The notes: a model not told the origin generated them from the letters alone. A stretch of DNA of 64,000 nt from Neofusicoccum parvum (GCA_020912385.1 CP087207.1:3534001-3598000); one strand, 5' to 3'; positions 13,545 through 25,985 are shown, counted from the first letter of the stretch. Made by a program: numbers and translations.

Positions 13545-15255
13545 CTACCGCCTCAGCCTCACCTCAACCTTCGGCGCCGGATCCGCCATGACGTCGAACC
13601 CATACTCCACCATCCTCGGCTCATACCCCTCCTTCAGCCTGACATCGTACCTCAGCAAAATCACCGCCAGCGCCACCTTGACCTCATTCGCCGCGAAGAA
13701 CCGCCCGGGGCAGATGGCCTTCCCCATCCCGAACACGAAGTGCTCCGCGCTCGTCGACACCAGCGCCGCCGCGCTGGCCCACCTGCCGCCGCTCTGCCGC
13801 AGCCGGTAGAACCGCAGCCCATCGTACGCGTCGGGGTCCGCGTACGCGGCCGGGCTGCGCATCATGGCCTGCGAGACGGCGACGTTGGTGCCGTGGCGCA
13901 GGACGCGGCCGTCGGGGAGGGCGACGTCGCGGACGGCCTTGCGCTCGAGGTTGACTGGGCGGGGGTCAGCGGGGTGCGTCGAGCAGCGTGTTGGGGGAGG
14001 GTGTGGCTGGCTTACCGGCGGAGAGGCTGTTCAGCCGCTGCGACTCCTTGACGCAGCTGTCCAGCCGCTGCATGTTGAACAGCCCGGCCGTCGTCCATCC
14101 GTGCGCGCCCACCGCCGCCGAGGCCTCGGCGCGTAGCGCCGCGATGAGCTCCGGGTGCGAGCAGATGTCCAGCAGCGCCTGCTGCAGCAGCTGCGACGTC
14201 GTCATGATGGCCGCCATGGCCATGCCGAGCTGTCCGGCGACGGGGTCGTACGGCCGCCCCTTTGCGGCTTCGTCCATCCATGCGATGGTGTCTTCGTGCT
14301 TCGTCGGCTGGCCGCCTTCTGCGGCTGCCTTGCCGGCGGCGCGGGCTCGTCGCTCCAGGACCGGGGCGAGCAGGCGCCGCGCGGACGAGACTTCCTGGCG
14401 GCTGGCCCGGCACTCGGGCAGGAACCAGTGGACGAGGGGCCGGGACCAGGCGGGCCAGTTTCTGAGGGCCTTGACGGCTTGGAACATGCTCAGCGTGTAG
14501 GTTGTGGTGATTCGTTGCCATTCGGCGTTGTGGGCCAGTTCTGGACCCGCGAACACCGCGGAGGACATCAGGCCTATGAACCGGACAACATCTTGAGCCC
14601 AGTTGGTATCGTGCCAATCTGTGAAAGAGCTGTCAGCTGATTGTTGGATGGAAGGTTTGAAGATTGTACTTACCAGGGTTCTCAGTCCATGCCTCTTGCA
14701 GTCCCTCTGAGATCATGTCGTAGAAAATCTGGTTTTCTGCACACAGTCAAGTAAGAACGTATTTCTCACTGGCTACAGATATGGGTATTAGAGCTTACGG
14801 GAGTTTTGAGAAAGTTTGTTCTTGACCACAGAAATGAGGATTCCGTTGGGGTCTGCGACGGCTGTCTCACCCTCGAAGCCCGGGTAACCAGCAAAGTAAG
14901 CCTCCGCTGTGTAAGATTGATGATCCAAATCAGGGCATTTCTTTACCCAGTCCGAGAGCTCCATTGGAAGGATAACTCTCGAGCCGAGGGTAGTGATGAC
15001 GCGAAACGGGCCTTTGAACTTTGCAAACCCCTCCTCGAGCAACTTCTGGCCATTTTCCAAGTAGGCTTTGTGAGCCTTTTGATGACTCCAATCTCCTGGA
15101 TAGGTATTGACAGCGGGGAAGTCTGATTTTGACGGGCGCAGACTCAAAACGATAGCGAGAAGCCCGAGAACTGCGGCGTAGAGGACCAACTTCGAGTTTC
15201 CGGGGAATTCAAAAGCAGCTGATTCCCGCACGGAGTCGAAAGAAACGGTCGACAT
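13545..15255 (-). CDS. Cytochrome P450 monooxygenase, membrane-anchored
   Basis: Haem-thiolate monooxygenase of 510 aa. Exons, 5' to 3': 15255-14799, 14736-14674, 14618-14016 and 13954-13545. An N-terminal membrane anchor (LVLYAAVLGLLAIVLSL, about 24-40) places it on the ER. The haem loop FVFGMGKAICPGRFFAANEVK is intact with Cys456 as ligand; the K-helix ExxR appears as KESQR. The I-helix reads MAAIMTTSQ, with the usual Gly-Thr pair replaced by a variant common in fungal secondary-metabolism P450s of the ent-kaurene-oxidase-like group. That grouping is inference from the haem loop and I-helix. Substrate unknown, and no biosynthetic backbone gene lies within 20 kb. AT-rich DNA flanks both sides, while its 3' exons are GC-rich. 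Confidence 0.92.
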
Positions 15256-16613
15256 GATCGAAGCTTGTAGATTTGTTGAGAGTTGACTGATGCCTTTAGA
15301 ACACTCGAATGGGTGAATGATTATATACCTCGAAAATAAGATTGGTTGGTGAACTATGCGCAAATAGTGCAACAATCATGGCAACTCTCATTGGCGAGTC
15401 TCTACCATGATTGCACTTGACTAATAGACAATCATTATGAATCATCGCTGTACAGGGCACCGAGAAATTTCCGGGTAGGTTTTGCCCGATCTTGAAAGTA
15501 ACTAACGCAACAAGTGCGTGGCTAGAATAAAGTAGTTTGCCTCCTATTCCTGCTATGTCGTGGCCGCATCCCCATCTACTACAGCTTCTTGAAGACATAT
15601 CTAACGACGTCCATCTGCCTCAAAACGTCTTACAGCAGCTTCAAACCATAGATCAGAGGCATAAGAACTTCTACTGTCCCACCTCACACAAATATAGCCA
15701 TGCAAAAGCGCAGTCTCAAATCCGCACCTATAGTGCGGATGCAAATCTACAGTACTTTAAGATGAGGTCCTCACGGGCGAGAATTTTGCTGCATCAACCG
15801 CTTGCCGAAGGAATAAACTTTAGTCGCAATGGGATTTGCAACCTGGCGCAAATCATCCTAGGTGTCGGACCAAGATAAGTCTATTTGCTCTGCCCACACC
15901 TCATCCACGTTATTCTGGAGAGCTTGTTGTTGAAGTCTTGATTTGTAACTACTGGCTACGCACACTCCATTTCGATCGGTGAATTTCGTTCTGCAATGTA
16001 ACACGCAATGCCAACGATAAGCAGCCGTTCGAAGATCCTGATAAGTGGTAATCCGTGCCGTACTCGCGTTAAAGGCGGTTTGCGCATGCACCTCGTGAAC
16101 AGGGTTCGACTTTCATGGGAACGGACCCGCTGGACCAAATAGCGACTGCAATCAGACCGGTACTCGCTTAAAACTACCGTATTTAATATCAGCTTCTCTT
16201 TTTGGAGGGTAGATTGTCGGAATAATATCTGATTAGATGTCTCGTTTTCGATCTCTTCACCTCATTGAGTAACATGCATATGTAATGTAGGCGGCAAATC
16301 CTACCTGGTTGGTCCAATTGTTGAGGCTCCAAGTTCGGAGAATTACTGCGCCCTTCTGAACGGCCTCTCAAAAAATTGAGGAGATCCAAGGCCGAATCTA
16401 CCCCCCTTTTTCATCAAGAAAATTTCCGTTATTCGAAGGAGGTATTCGCACTGATTTCGGGATCGTTCTCTTGTAAAAACATATGCACATGATCTCCCTC
16501 CCCCCAAATAGCGACCCCTCACGATTCCACATCCAACAGCCTGGTATCTCACTCCCTCCACACCCCGTTCCCCACCGCCCCAATCCCTCAAACAGAACCC
16601 CCACCCCCCTCCC
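15256..16613. other. AT-rich intergenic block
   Basis: About 1.36 kb, much poorer in GC than the genes around it. No coding frame with family similarity. Its right part carries the diverged repeat copy listed separately. Confidence 0.65.
16195..16480 (+). repeat. Relic dispersed repeat, copy A
   Basis: Aligns by eye, with gaps, to 49135-49480. Shared blocks include TTTTTGGAGGG, GGTTGG(T/C)CC(A/G)ATTGT, GAGGCTC, ACTGCGCCCTTCT-like, AAAAAATTGAGGAGAT then CAAGGC, and a degenerate TTCG tail. Many differences are C/T or G/A, as repeat-induced point mutation (RIP) leaves behind. No coding capacity or clear ends seen. Probably a dead transposon fragment. Confidence 0.6.
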
Positions 16614-19600
16614 TCACCTCAACAACCCGCACATGCACTGACAATCCGGCACCGGACACGTCTTATGCTTCGCGAACCAGTCCCGGGCGTGGTGGCCGTG
16701 GAAGCCGTGCGTGCACGTCATGCAGAACACCATCTGGCGGGCCTCGTGGTCCTCGTCCTTCAGGCTCTCGGCGCCGCCGATGGTGGCCGGGTCCGGGCTG
16801 CCCAGCCACATCATGCAGATGCCGCAGCGGGGCATGCGCCGGCCGCAGCGGGGGCACACGAGGCCCGAGTTGTGGCTGGGCGTGCTGGTCTTCTGGGGCG
16901 CGGGCGCCGGCTTGGACGGCTTGCCGCCGACGATGTTGGTGCTGGAGGGGAGGGCGGATGGGGGCGCGGCGGCGGCGAGGGGAGGAGGGTCGGCTAGCGG
17001 GACGAGCGAGTCGCCGCGGCGGGCGAGCGCGAGCTGGCAGTGCATGCAGCGGATGGTGATTTGCCGCGGGAAGGGTTTGTTGAGGCAGTGGCCGTCTCGA
17101 GTCTTGGCGACCTTGTTGTGCGAGACGATGAAGCGGGTGCGCTCGATGAAGCAGCGCCACGTCTGCATTTGCATGAAGTACGTGTCTTTCCAGTAGTCCC
17201 AGCGCGGATCTGTCACGTAGAGAGGATTTGTGCGGGCCATGACCAGAACGGCTGTCTGGACATCGCCGAATTTTGCAATGTTGTGCTCGAAGAGGTCCAT
17301 AGCGCGCTCGCCGAGTCCGGTGAAGACGATGCCCTCGATGTCTCCATATACGCGTGCTCCATGTGACACCAATTTGATGAACTGTGTGAGCTGGTCGTCG
17401 TCTAGGTATTTCAGGGCAACTCCAACGCGGTCTACGAGAGAAAGCTCTTCGATTTTGGCAACAGTCTCCCAGTTGCCGGTGATGAAGTACTGTAGCAGAG
17501 CTTTGAGGTATGGGTCTTCCGTCTCCTCAGCCATCCACTCACATAACTCTCGCTGATCTTTGTTGACCGTGTCGCAAGCAATCACGGCGCCCAGTCCGAT
17601 ATTCTGGAGTAATCTTTGGCGGACGAGTTGTTTCAAGAAGTCGAGCGCAATGTCTTTGTGGCCCTTGAAGACTGCGAGCACGATTGCTTTGTAGTACTGC
17701 CCTTGTTCGATGAGTGCCTTGCAGTTTTCCCGTATCCTCTGGGCGGAGAAGGTCCAACCGCAAATAGCCAAGCAGAGCTGACGGTGCTCAGGACGCTGCG
17801 TCTTGACCCCCTGGAATGGCGGATATTCCTTTTCTTGGACAATCTCGCAGATGACGTTGCGGAAGTCGGGTGATGATACCGACGGCCTGCCGATGAGTCG
17901 ATAGCCATTCTGCTTCCCACCAAGGCTGTTCTCCCAGATATAGGCAACACCCAGGTAGCTCAAATCAACTCCATCAGCAACCATGCCGTCGTCTTTGGCG
18001 AGATCGTCAAGCCGCTGCACGAGCTCCCAAAGACCCACCAGCCAAGGATCGTTGGCAACGATCTGTTTGTTCTTCTTGCAGTCCAGGCAGTACCCCTCTT
18101 TTGCGCGACGTTTTGCAACGCCGAACGTCTTTAGCGTGTCACTGAGGTCCAATCTGCCATCAGGGAACCCAAAGGTCAGCAGCTCCTCGTGTCGTTCCCG
18201 ACTTGTAGTTGCTTTGCTTCGGTCCGGAGCTTTGTGCCCAAAATTCTCCATGCTCAACTTGTCGAATCGGCCGAGTGCACCCACCGTGTTTGACTTGAAC
18301 GCGCTCAGTGACGGCCTCCTGTCGTCGGCGGTGCGAGTCTGGAGCCTGGCGAGATCCTCGGAAACGGGCCCATCTGGAGATGATGGTTCGGCTACAGCCA
18401 TTTGATCACGATAAATCTCATTGAGCGCGGTCAAGTGGATGCTTGGAGCCTGTGTGGGGATCTTGGTGACCTTGATTTCGCGGCTGGGTTGCAGGGTAAT
18501 CGCGCTGTGATTGCCAAGTGGAGAGCCCTCTGACATGAAGTCGAAGGCCATGACGCGGATAGACTCATCGTGACCATATTGCGGGTCGTACCAGGGATAG
18601 TGCAGGTTGTGGGTATATCTGGTGTAATGCTGATAGCGAGACGAGTTGCCTGAGGAATTCGAGCCATGATCTTTTGCATCAAACTGAGCTACCTCAATGA
18701 CCTTGAGTTCACCGGTGCTGGACAGAGCTCCGAAGCATCCCCGTTTACTGCCGGAAAACCGTAAGCCCCAGATAGCTGCACCCTGGCTGTTATCTACAGC
18801 AGGCCGCAGCTCGAGAACAGCACCAGCCGGAGCTTCCCCGGACGGGGTGGTAGGGCCTGGTCGAGAAGCAAAGCGGCGATCCCACACGCTCACCGTGGGA
18901 TCTCCGGTAGGACCAGCAGAGATGATGTAGTTCTCGTCCAAGGGATCGATGGCTAGGTTGTGCACCTGGCGAGTCCCATACTGGGCTGAACTGATGGGTG
19001 CGGAGTCTGCAGTTCATGTGTTATTTCAAGTCACAGATAGAACAAGCAGGGCCAAAACACAGCAGAGACAGATATCAGAGAGACATACCCCGCAGGTCGT
19101 AAATTCGGATGCATTGGCGGGAGACACCAGCAACGAGCGTTTGGGGATGGCCCGGGAAAAATTTGATGCTCGTGATGGCCTCGGAACTTGCCAGCTTCTT
19201 GTAAGGCTCCTGTTGGGCGGTAAAGGAGCCGACGTTGAGGTCATAGATGTTCATGCAGAAGTCATTGCGAACCCTGTCAAGCCCGGTGGCCAGCAGGTTG
19301 CTGGTGCTGAAGGCAATGGAGTTGCACTTGCGCTGATGCTTGATGGGGAACGACTGGGTGAGATCCGAGTTGGGGCGGGCGGCATCGATCTCCAGCAGAC
19401 TTGCCTCGCCAGAGGCCGAGCCTATGGCCACGAAGTGCTCGTGGGTCTTGGACCAATCGAAGGCGGTGAAATTGGGCAGCTTGTCGCGGGCGGCCAGCTG
19501 CTTCCAGCGGACAGTGGACTTGTACACATGCTCAACCTCACACAGACGCAGGCGGTTTCCGGCGACGTCTACGACGATGAAATGGGGCGATTGCTGCTGG

Positions 19601-19632
19601 GAATGCGGCGACCAGCGAATTGCGGCCTCCAT
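16614..19632 (-). CDS. Mio/Sea4-type WD40 protein of the SEA (GATOR2) complex
   Basis: About 978 aa, exons 19632-19089 and 19006-16614, one intron of 82 bp. The N-terminal half is a WD40 propeller (for example HFVAIGSASGEASLLEID, SVWDRRFASRP), followed by a helical alpha-solenoid middle part. The C-terminus has a zinc-binding unit: VCPRCGRRMPRCGICMMWLG then FCMTCTHGFHGHHARDWF and CPVPDCQCMCGLL. This order (propeller, solenoid, terminal zinc ribbon/RING-like) and the sequence match Mios/Sea4, a subunit of the vacuolar-membrane SEACAT/GATOR2 complex that relays amino-acid status to TORC1. Divergent from EFG1 with 275 bases between the start codons. The second exon is one open frame of almost 2.4 kb. 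Confidence 0.88.
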
Positions 19633-19907
19633 GTTATCTCTCGTGATAAGGAACGACGCCGACTAGAACGCGGCAAGAGTGAGGAGGCCAGATGCGGAGG
19701 GCTGGCCATGTCACGGGAAGAAGCGAGCTGCAGGCGGGGGCGGCATGGCGGCGACGACAGGCGTGGGGCAGGTGGTTGTGGTGGTGGTGGGCTGGCAGCC
19801 CCGAGCTTGGACCCTCGACGCCCGATTAGCGCCGAGGAAGCGCCGCGGCCCTGCGTCAGTCCAAAGAATTTCCCTCGCAGCCGCGCTCTCACTCTGGCGA
19901 AAACACC
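19633..19907. promoter_or_regulatory. Short bidirectional promoter between Mio/Sea4 and EFG1
   Basis: 275 bases separate the two start codons. Both genes serve growth (TORC1 signalling and ribosome synthesis), so shared control is plausible but inferred. Confidence 0.6.
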
Positions 19908-20795
19908 ATGCCAGGCCTGAAGCGAACGCGCGCCCAGGTCGATGCTGCAGACAGCCCCGCTTACGCCTCGTCCGATCGCCACGCCGCCATGACCGCTGCT
20001 AAACGCAAGACCGACGGCTACGCGCCGCACGCGAAGAAGCAGAGGACCGGCGCTCAGAACCATCCGAAGTACCAGCCTAAGAAGTTCTCGCTCAACCCGC
20101 TCAAGGCCCGCATACGCGATCTGCGCCGCCAGCTGTCGCGCACCGGAGATGACATGCCTGCCAACATCCGCGTTGACAAGGAGCGCGAGCTGCAGGCCTG
20201 CGAGCACGAGCTGTCCGTCGCCGAGGCCGAGCGCATCAAGCAGGACATGATCCCCCGCTACCACAAGGTCCGCTTCTTCGGTATGCGATGCCTTCTCCGC
20301 TGTGAGACGTAGTATGCTGACATGCGACTAGAACGCCAAAAGGCCACGCGCTTTCTCAAGAAGGCTGTCAAGCGGCTGAACGACAACTCCGACCCCGAGA
20401 AGCACACAGAGCTCGAGCGCGAGAAGCACGTCGCCGAAGTCGACCTGAACTACACCCTCTACTACCCGCTGATCCGCCCTTATGTCTCTCTCTACGCTAC
20501 TTCCAAGGTCAAAGACGACCAGAGCGGCTCCGCGAACACCACCCGTATCGGCGGTGACAAGGAGATGTGGGATATGGTCGAGAACAAGATGCAGGACAAC
20601 ACCTTGGAAGCTCTGCGCAACGGCTTGGAATGGAGACAAGGAGCTTCCGCTGCGACACCCACCGCTGCTCCCATGGAGAAGAAGTCCAAGAAACCTCATA
20701 CTACGAAGTCTACTGCAAGTGGAGCCAAATCTGTGTCGACATCAGCCAAGGAGGAAGAATCGGGCGATGACAGCGATGGCGGCTTCTTCGAGTGA
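19908..20795 (+). CDS. EFG1: rRNA-processing protein Efg1
   Basis: Nucleolar factor for 18S rRNA maturation in the small-subunit processome; 278 aa from exons 19908-20280 and 20332-20795 with a 51-bp intron. After a basic N-terminus, the conserved core is visible: NPLKARIRDLRRQLSR, ERELQACEHELSVAEAE, MIPRYHKVRFFERQKATRFLKKAVKRL and the tyrosine-rich DLNYTLYYPLIRPYVSLY. Most of the core is predicted helix or coiled coil. The C-terminal tail is Lys/Ser-rich and ends in acidic residues (GDDSDGGFFE), typical of the family. The start is the first ATG of the frame. This Efg1 is the ribosome factor, not the Candida transcription factor of the same name. Confidence 0.9.
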
Positions 20796-21162
20796 AGACT
20801 CTTTGATATGGTTCTAAAGGGTGCTGCATAGCTTTTGCTGGGCATAGCGCTGGCGTTATGGTATGGGCTTATCTGGCCTGGCGTTTGGGATGAGATCGCT
20901 ACTAAGGGTACGAGGGAAAAGTTTGTTTCATCGGTACGTCACGGTATGGTGGGATATGAATTTGGATGCAGTGCCGCTGATCTTTTCAGACAATATGTGC
21001 ATAGGATGCAGGCTATAGTAAATACAGAATACCTGAACCAATTTCCATTCGGCTGAGCTCTCAGGCGCAATTACCGAACTACCGATCCTTGCACCAGCGC
21101 CATTATTGGTTGTACCGATAGCTCTCCAAGTTCACAGACCGGCCGTCATGTCATGGATATTA
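20796..21162. other. Intergenic between convergent genes
   Basis: 3' flanks of EFG1 and of the rhodopsin-domain gene. Nothing else recognised. Confidence 0.6.
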
Positions 21163-22512
21163 TCAGAACTTCTCCCATTGCTCTTGCCATGTTCGAGAAG
21201 AACGTTTGATCTCCATCGACACGGACGTCTCCACCCTGATGTACGCCGCCTCCGGGTCTCTCAGTGGTGAATCCAAGTTCCCTTCAATTACTGTGTGGTT
21301 CTCACCACCTTTCGGGCAGAAGTTGCTGGTGTCATCTTCACGACTCACGCGGTCACCTTCGCTGGAAGCTTTCTCGCTTGACAGCTTGTACGGTAGTTTG
21401 TAAGGCTCCGGTGGGAACGAAGAGCGGAATGAAGACCGTCTTGTGTGCGTGGTAATTTGAGATCTGACTCCGCCCCAGACTCGGAGCCCAAGAGGCTGGA
21501 GGAAGGGAAGGCATGCTGATACAACGGCTAGGTTGACTTCGGCAATTGACCATGTAGCAGCAGGCACGTAACCGTCTGTCGAGCAGGTCAGCGAATCTTT
21601 CTCCCCAGGGAGCAGTGCAGGCCAACGCACATGTGATGTCCACCATGCTCGTTTGAATCAAAGCGACCATTCGGCCAATGGAGGCGAAGACCACCCTGTC
21701 AATGTAAGCCTCTCTGTGCCCAGGAACGCACGCCTCGTGACTCACAATCCGCCGGTTAAAAAAAGCCCAGCAGCCGAAGTCTTCTGTGACTTCTTCAAGC
21801 CCAGCTGAGAGATTGCCCAAATCGGAATGCACAAGATTCCCAGGTCAATGATCGTGTTGGTGGCTGCTGAGGCGACGAAGTCCGCGTGCGGATTCCTGCA
21901 GGAAAGCAAGTCCGTCCACCATTTGCTCACGGGGTCGCAGGTCGTCATGCATGTAATTAAGAAGACGATGAGCCAGCCGATTGCTATTCCCATGAAAATG
22001 TAGATGGCAATGACGTGCTTGCGCAAGGTGAAAATGCGCCGATAGAAGAGGAGGATTGAGAGCTTGATCATGGTGATGCCTACGAGGTAGGATTGCTCAG
22101 CAGCGAAGTTGATCTGCAAGAGGTCAACACGGTCGTTCCCACTGTCGACCACACGAGACTTACCAGAAGCAATTGCTCCAAATTTCCTGCAGAAACAACG
22201 ACTGCTAGATGCCTCCCAAATCCTTTGGTCGTGGCTTTCCAGCTATTGTCAGTAGACAAGATCTGTGAATCAAGAGACGGAACACCAACCAAGAAGCCCG
22301 CATATGCTCGTCATCAAGGCCCCCAGGTACCCGAGGAGCAACACTGCGTTGGACCAGTCCCATTTCGAAAAAGCAGTCCCCACCATCCGCCGTGAGATGA
22401 ACCTGCAAATCATGAGGGTGGCCGACAGCGTCGTCGCGACAATCGTCACCACGATCACCGCAGCGGATCGGTTCTCCTTGCGCCATTGCTCGGCCGATTG
22501 TGCAGACACCAT
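21163..22512 (-). CDS. Fungal rhodopsin-domain (Pth11-like) integral membrane protein
   Basis: 383 aa, exons 22512-22286, 22242-22164, 22113-21746, 21695-21631 and 21575-21163. Seven hydrophobic segments are visible, with the family's landmarks: TKGFGRHL after the second helix, AAEQSYLVGITMIKLSILLFYRRIF, the Trp/Cys-rich loop (CDPVSKWW..CRNPHADF), NTIIDLGILCIPIWAISQL, and VDITYGYVPAATWSIAEVNLAVVSACLP near the end. The long charged cytosolic tail has no recognised domain, and there is no N-terminal CFEM cysteine domain. Family knowledge: such proteins resemble GPCRs and include Magnaporthe Pth11, but most have no known ligand. The first intron is only 43 bp (GTGTTC donor), the least certain junction. 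Confidence 0.85.
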
Positions 22513-24203
22513 GATCGCAAAGCCACAGGGTAAAGACCCTTTTCGTCTTTTCCGCGCTCCAATTTCCGGACGGAAGTATGTAAGTATTACCGCGACAAGA
22601 TCTCTGGCCGTTGCGCACGGAGCGCGAGATCAATGGCACGATGGAAGGGGGGAGCAGGAAAAGAGAGGAAAGTAAGACTGGTGTGACGACAGACTCTCCA
22701 CATATCAGGGTCCATTCCCTGGCGCATATGTTTCGTTTCGCAGTTCCTCGGGCCATCTTTTTGTCTTAGGAGGGGGACGACACAACGGCGCGTCTGCGCG
22801 AACGCGTTCCCCGTGCGGAGGAGGGAGCGCGTGCTTTTGCTTACTCGTGCCCATGCCGCATCCCCGACGGCGCCGTTGTCTGCCAGTGGCTCTAGAGGGG
22901 CAGTGGCGCCGGTATAAGCGTTCTAGCGGTCGACTTAGAAGAAATACGACTAGGTGGGGGAGGAGTGGTTTGGGGCGGGCGCAAATCATTACCGTTTTTC
23001 GGCAAGGCGGTCGTTTGGGAAGCGCGGCAGCATGTGCTCGACACCTGCGGCTTCCCCACAAATTCAAATCCCAGGTTCCCAGCACACCACCTCCTGCTCT
23101 TCGCCGCGGCACTAGCGTTTGGGCGCCTTGGGCCTCGACTTCTGCCGGCGATCTTGGAGGGAGGTCGTGCGGAAGGTGGTGCGAGGATCAGAAGCAAATC
23201 TTGGTCGCCTCCCATCTCGCCGATGCCGTGCCTCGTCGTCATTCTGCTTTTTCATACAAAGATTCCTACTGCCCAGCCCCGGGAAGCCTTTCTCCCCTCT
23301 TTTTTGCTCCGTCGCCGCATGACGCTGGCCGGACACGGAAGCCCCTCGATTGGATGGCCTCGCCGGCGCGTAGCCGTTCTCCTCGATCTCCATGGCACTC
23401 GTGATCGTTGCACGGCGGCCGTAGTCCATGCCATGACGGCTCCTCCAGAGAAATCCTTGCGTGTGCAACCGTCGCTCTTTTCTTTTTACTCCACGAGCTG
23501 CCGAGGTCACCGTGGAAGATGGCCGTGTTGCCCTCACCGGTCCTCTCGATCGCTGTCCATGATGATTTACCAGCTGGATGGGCCAACACGAGCACACCGA
23601 GGCAATAAGCAGCACTTCCAATAGGCTGGCGTTCCAGCAAATAGAGAGCTGCTGCTCGGGTGGAATATTACCCGAATAGGCGAATGCTCGTGTTTTTTTA
23701 CTTCCACAGTGCTAGCCCGAACCGGAGGCGCAGGAACACAAACGTCGACGCTGAGTTTACGGGCATGGCTGTTTGTCTACTGTTGCATCTATTATTATTT
23801 GCACGCAAGTGTGGGTCTCGAAGCATGGCCAGCAGAACTCGGGACGGCCCCTGGCTAAGCCACTGGCTAGGTGGGAAGTGGTGCGGGCCAAGGAAAGTAT
23901 AACAGATGAACGCGCTCCTCCGCATCAGGACGGTGCAATTTCAAGTTATTGGGTCCGCGAAACTCTCAATCAGATGCCTGAGGCCACAAGGCTGGCGAGG
24001 GCATAGATGATTCTGCGCAGTGCTGTGCTACAACTGTTGCAGAGGACAAAAGCGATGTGCGGATGTGGAGCAGGCCAGAAATGACTCGAGTCAGCTCGCG
24101 CGCGCCACATTTTGGTCGAGCGTCAAGCTGCGGCTGCGGGGGATGCGCAAACTCAACACCACCAACCCTCGCCTGGCCACAGCAATGCGCTCGACGACGC
24201 ATC
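22513..24203. other. Intergenic, 1.7 kb
   Basis: Divergent region between the membrane protein and the Zn2Cys6 factor. Overlapping frames of up to about 220 codons occur on both strands without family similarity or splice logic. No gene called. Confidence 0.5.
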
Positions 24204-25985
24204 ATGAAGGTCGCAAAGGCCTGCAGGCAGTGTCGCGAGAGCAAGCGGAAGTGCACCAAGCAGCCCGACGCCCAGCGCTGCAACCCGTGCCTGCACAAGC
24301 AGCTCCCCTGCAGCCTCCAGAACACCTGCAGGCCGCATCAGCCCATCCTGCCCCAGCCAAAGCCGCCGCTTGAGCCGCTATCGACGCCGCCAACGGCCCT
24401 CAGCCAGCCTCAAACTATTGCCCACCCCCCGCCGAACACCGTCCAGGAGCTGGTGGACCTGTACATCACCCTCATCCACGACAAGCCCCATTCGCTGTTC
24501 CACGAGCCCTCCCTGCGCCAGGCCGCCGCCGCAGACGCCGTCCCTAGGCAAGCTCTCTACGGCATCCTTGGGCTTTCTGCTAGGCATGCACCCCGACCAT
24601 TTGTCTCACCCAACGCCCACGCTGACACTATGCGCGAGCTAAAGGTTCCACTATGACACCGCTGTCCGGGCCCAGGGAACGGCTTTCGCGGTGGAGGCCA
24701 AGCGCTTGCTCAAGGAAGATGTCGAGAACATCTGCATTGGGAACGTCCAGGCGTGCATCCTCGTGGCCAATGCCTGTGGTGCCGTCAACGAATCCAAATC
24801 TGAGGCCTTATTCTTCGGTCCGTGCAGCCCCTCTGCCACTCCCATGCTCGACGTCTAATGCGCGCACAGGCATCGCCATCCGCATGGCGCAGATACTGTC
24901 GCTCCCGCAGCCCGGCCCGCTCGACACGCCCGTCGAGCAGGAGACCAAGCGGCGCGTGTACTGGACCCTCTACATGGTCGACCGCTGGAACTCGGCCGGC
25001 CTGGGGCTGACCAGGCAGCTGCCGGACGCGCTGAACCAGTACCCGATGCCGGCCCACGAGCTGGAGTTCCACCAGGCCCTGCACTTCCGCTACCACGCCA
25101 ACATGAAGCGCGGCCTGTGGGCCTACTTTGTCGACCTCGCCTACATCTTCGGCGAGATCCAGGACCTGCATCGCCGGCACGTCAGCGGCGAGCTGGAGGA
25201 CGCTCACTTTGAAGAGCAGGCCCAGGGTTTGGCTGCCATGCTGGAGAGGTTTGCCGAGGGGCTGCCGGCTGAGCTGCGATTGAATGTCGACAACCTCAAG
25301 TGGCATGCAGACCGGGGCATTGGCCGGACGTTTGTTGCCTTGCACTTGGGATTCCACCATTATTCGACCCTCATCCACTTCCAGTACCTCGACATCCAGC
25401 TTCCCCGCACCCCAAAGCAGCGGCTCTTCGCGAGCCGCTGCAAGCACCACGCAAATACTTTCAGTGATCTGCTCAAGCTTTCAACCGAGATCCCCTATTG
25501 CGATGCAGTATACAACATCGTGGCTCACATGACAGTTGTCTCATCAAGCGTCCTACTATACACCCTGTTCTTCGGTGATGAAGACGAACTGCCGACCACA
25601 CGGCAGAGACTCGAGCAGAACTTCGAGATCCTCATCAAGCTTCGGGGCTATTGGCCCAGTGTCAGCGACATGGTGAGTCCTACCCACCATCCACCCCCTA
25701 GACGAACAAAATAGCTCGTCGCTAACCGTTTCTCACAAGATGGACCGGCTTTTCACCTTCCAGAAAGTGTGCATGTGGTCTGCCGACCCCAACACCCACA
25801 AGATCGACAAGTGGATGTTGAAATTCTTGCTGCAACACGCCCTCCCTATCGAAGATAGGGTCGACGAGCGCGGCACCTCCTTATCACCGCAGACGGCGGA
25901 TTCGACCATGCTGCCGGTCGTCACCGAGATCTCCTCCGAGCGAGGCCGGTATGCCAGCAGCGCGCTGTCCATGCTCCGCCAGTGA
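24204..25985 (+). CDS. Zn2Cys6 transcription factor, possible regulator of the adjacent galactoside genes
   Basis: Binuclear zinc-cluster activator, 533 aa, exons 24204-24583, 24645-24817, 24870-25672 and 25740-25985. The DNA-binding domain sits at the very N-terminus: C7-X2-C10-X6-C17-X8-C26-X2-C29-X6-C36. The middle homology region follows (ELVDLYITLIHDKPHSLFHEPSLRQ, VENICIGNVQACILVANACG, RRVYWTLYMVDRWNSAGLGL). The ATG at 24204 is chosen because it lies seven codons before the first cysteine; upstream sequence in frame has no similarity. Intron 1 (24584-24644) appears to use a GC donor (AG|GCATGC), giving GLSARFHYDTAVRAQ, which fits family spacing. It runs towards the MFS porter gene with 136 bases between stops. 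Its role in galactoside control is inferred from position. Confidence 0.87.
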
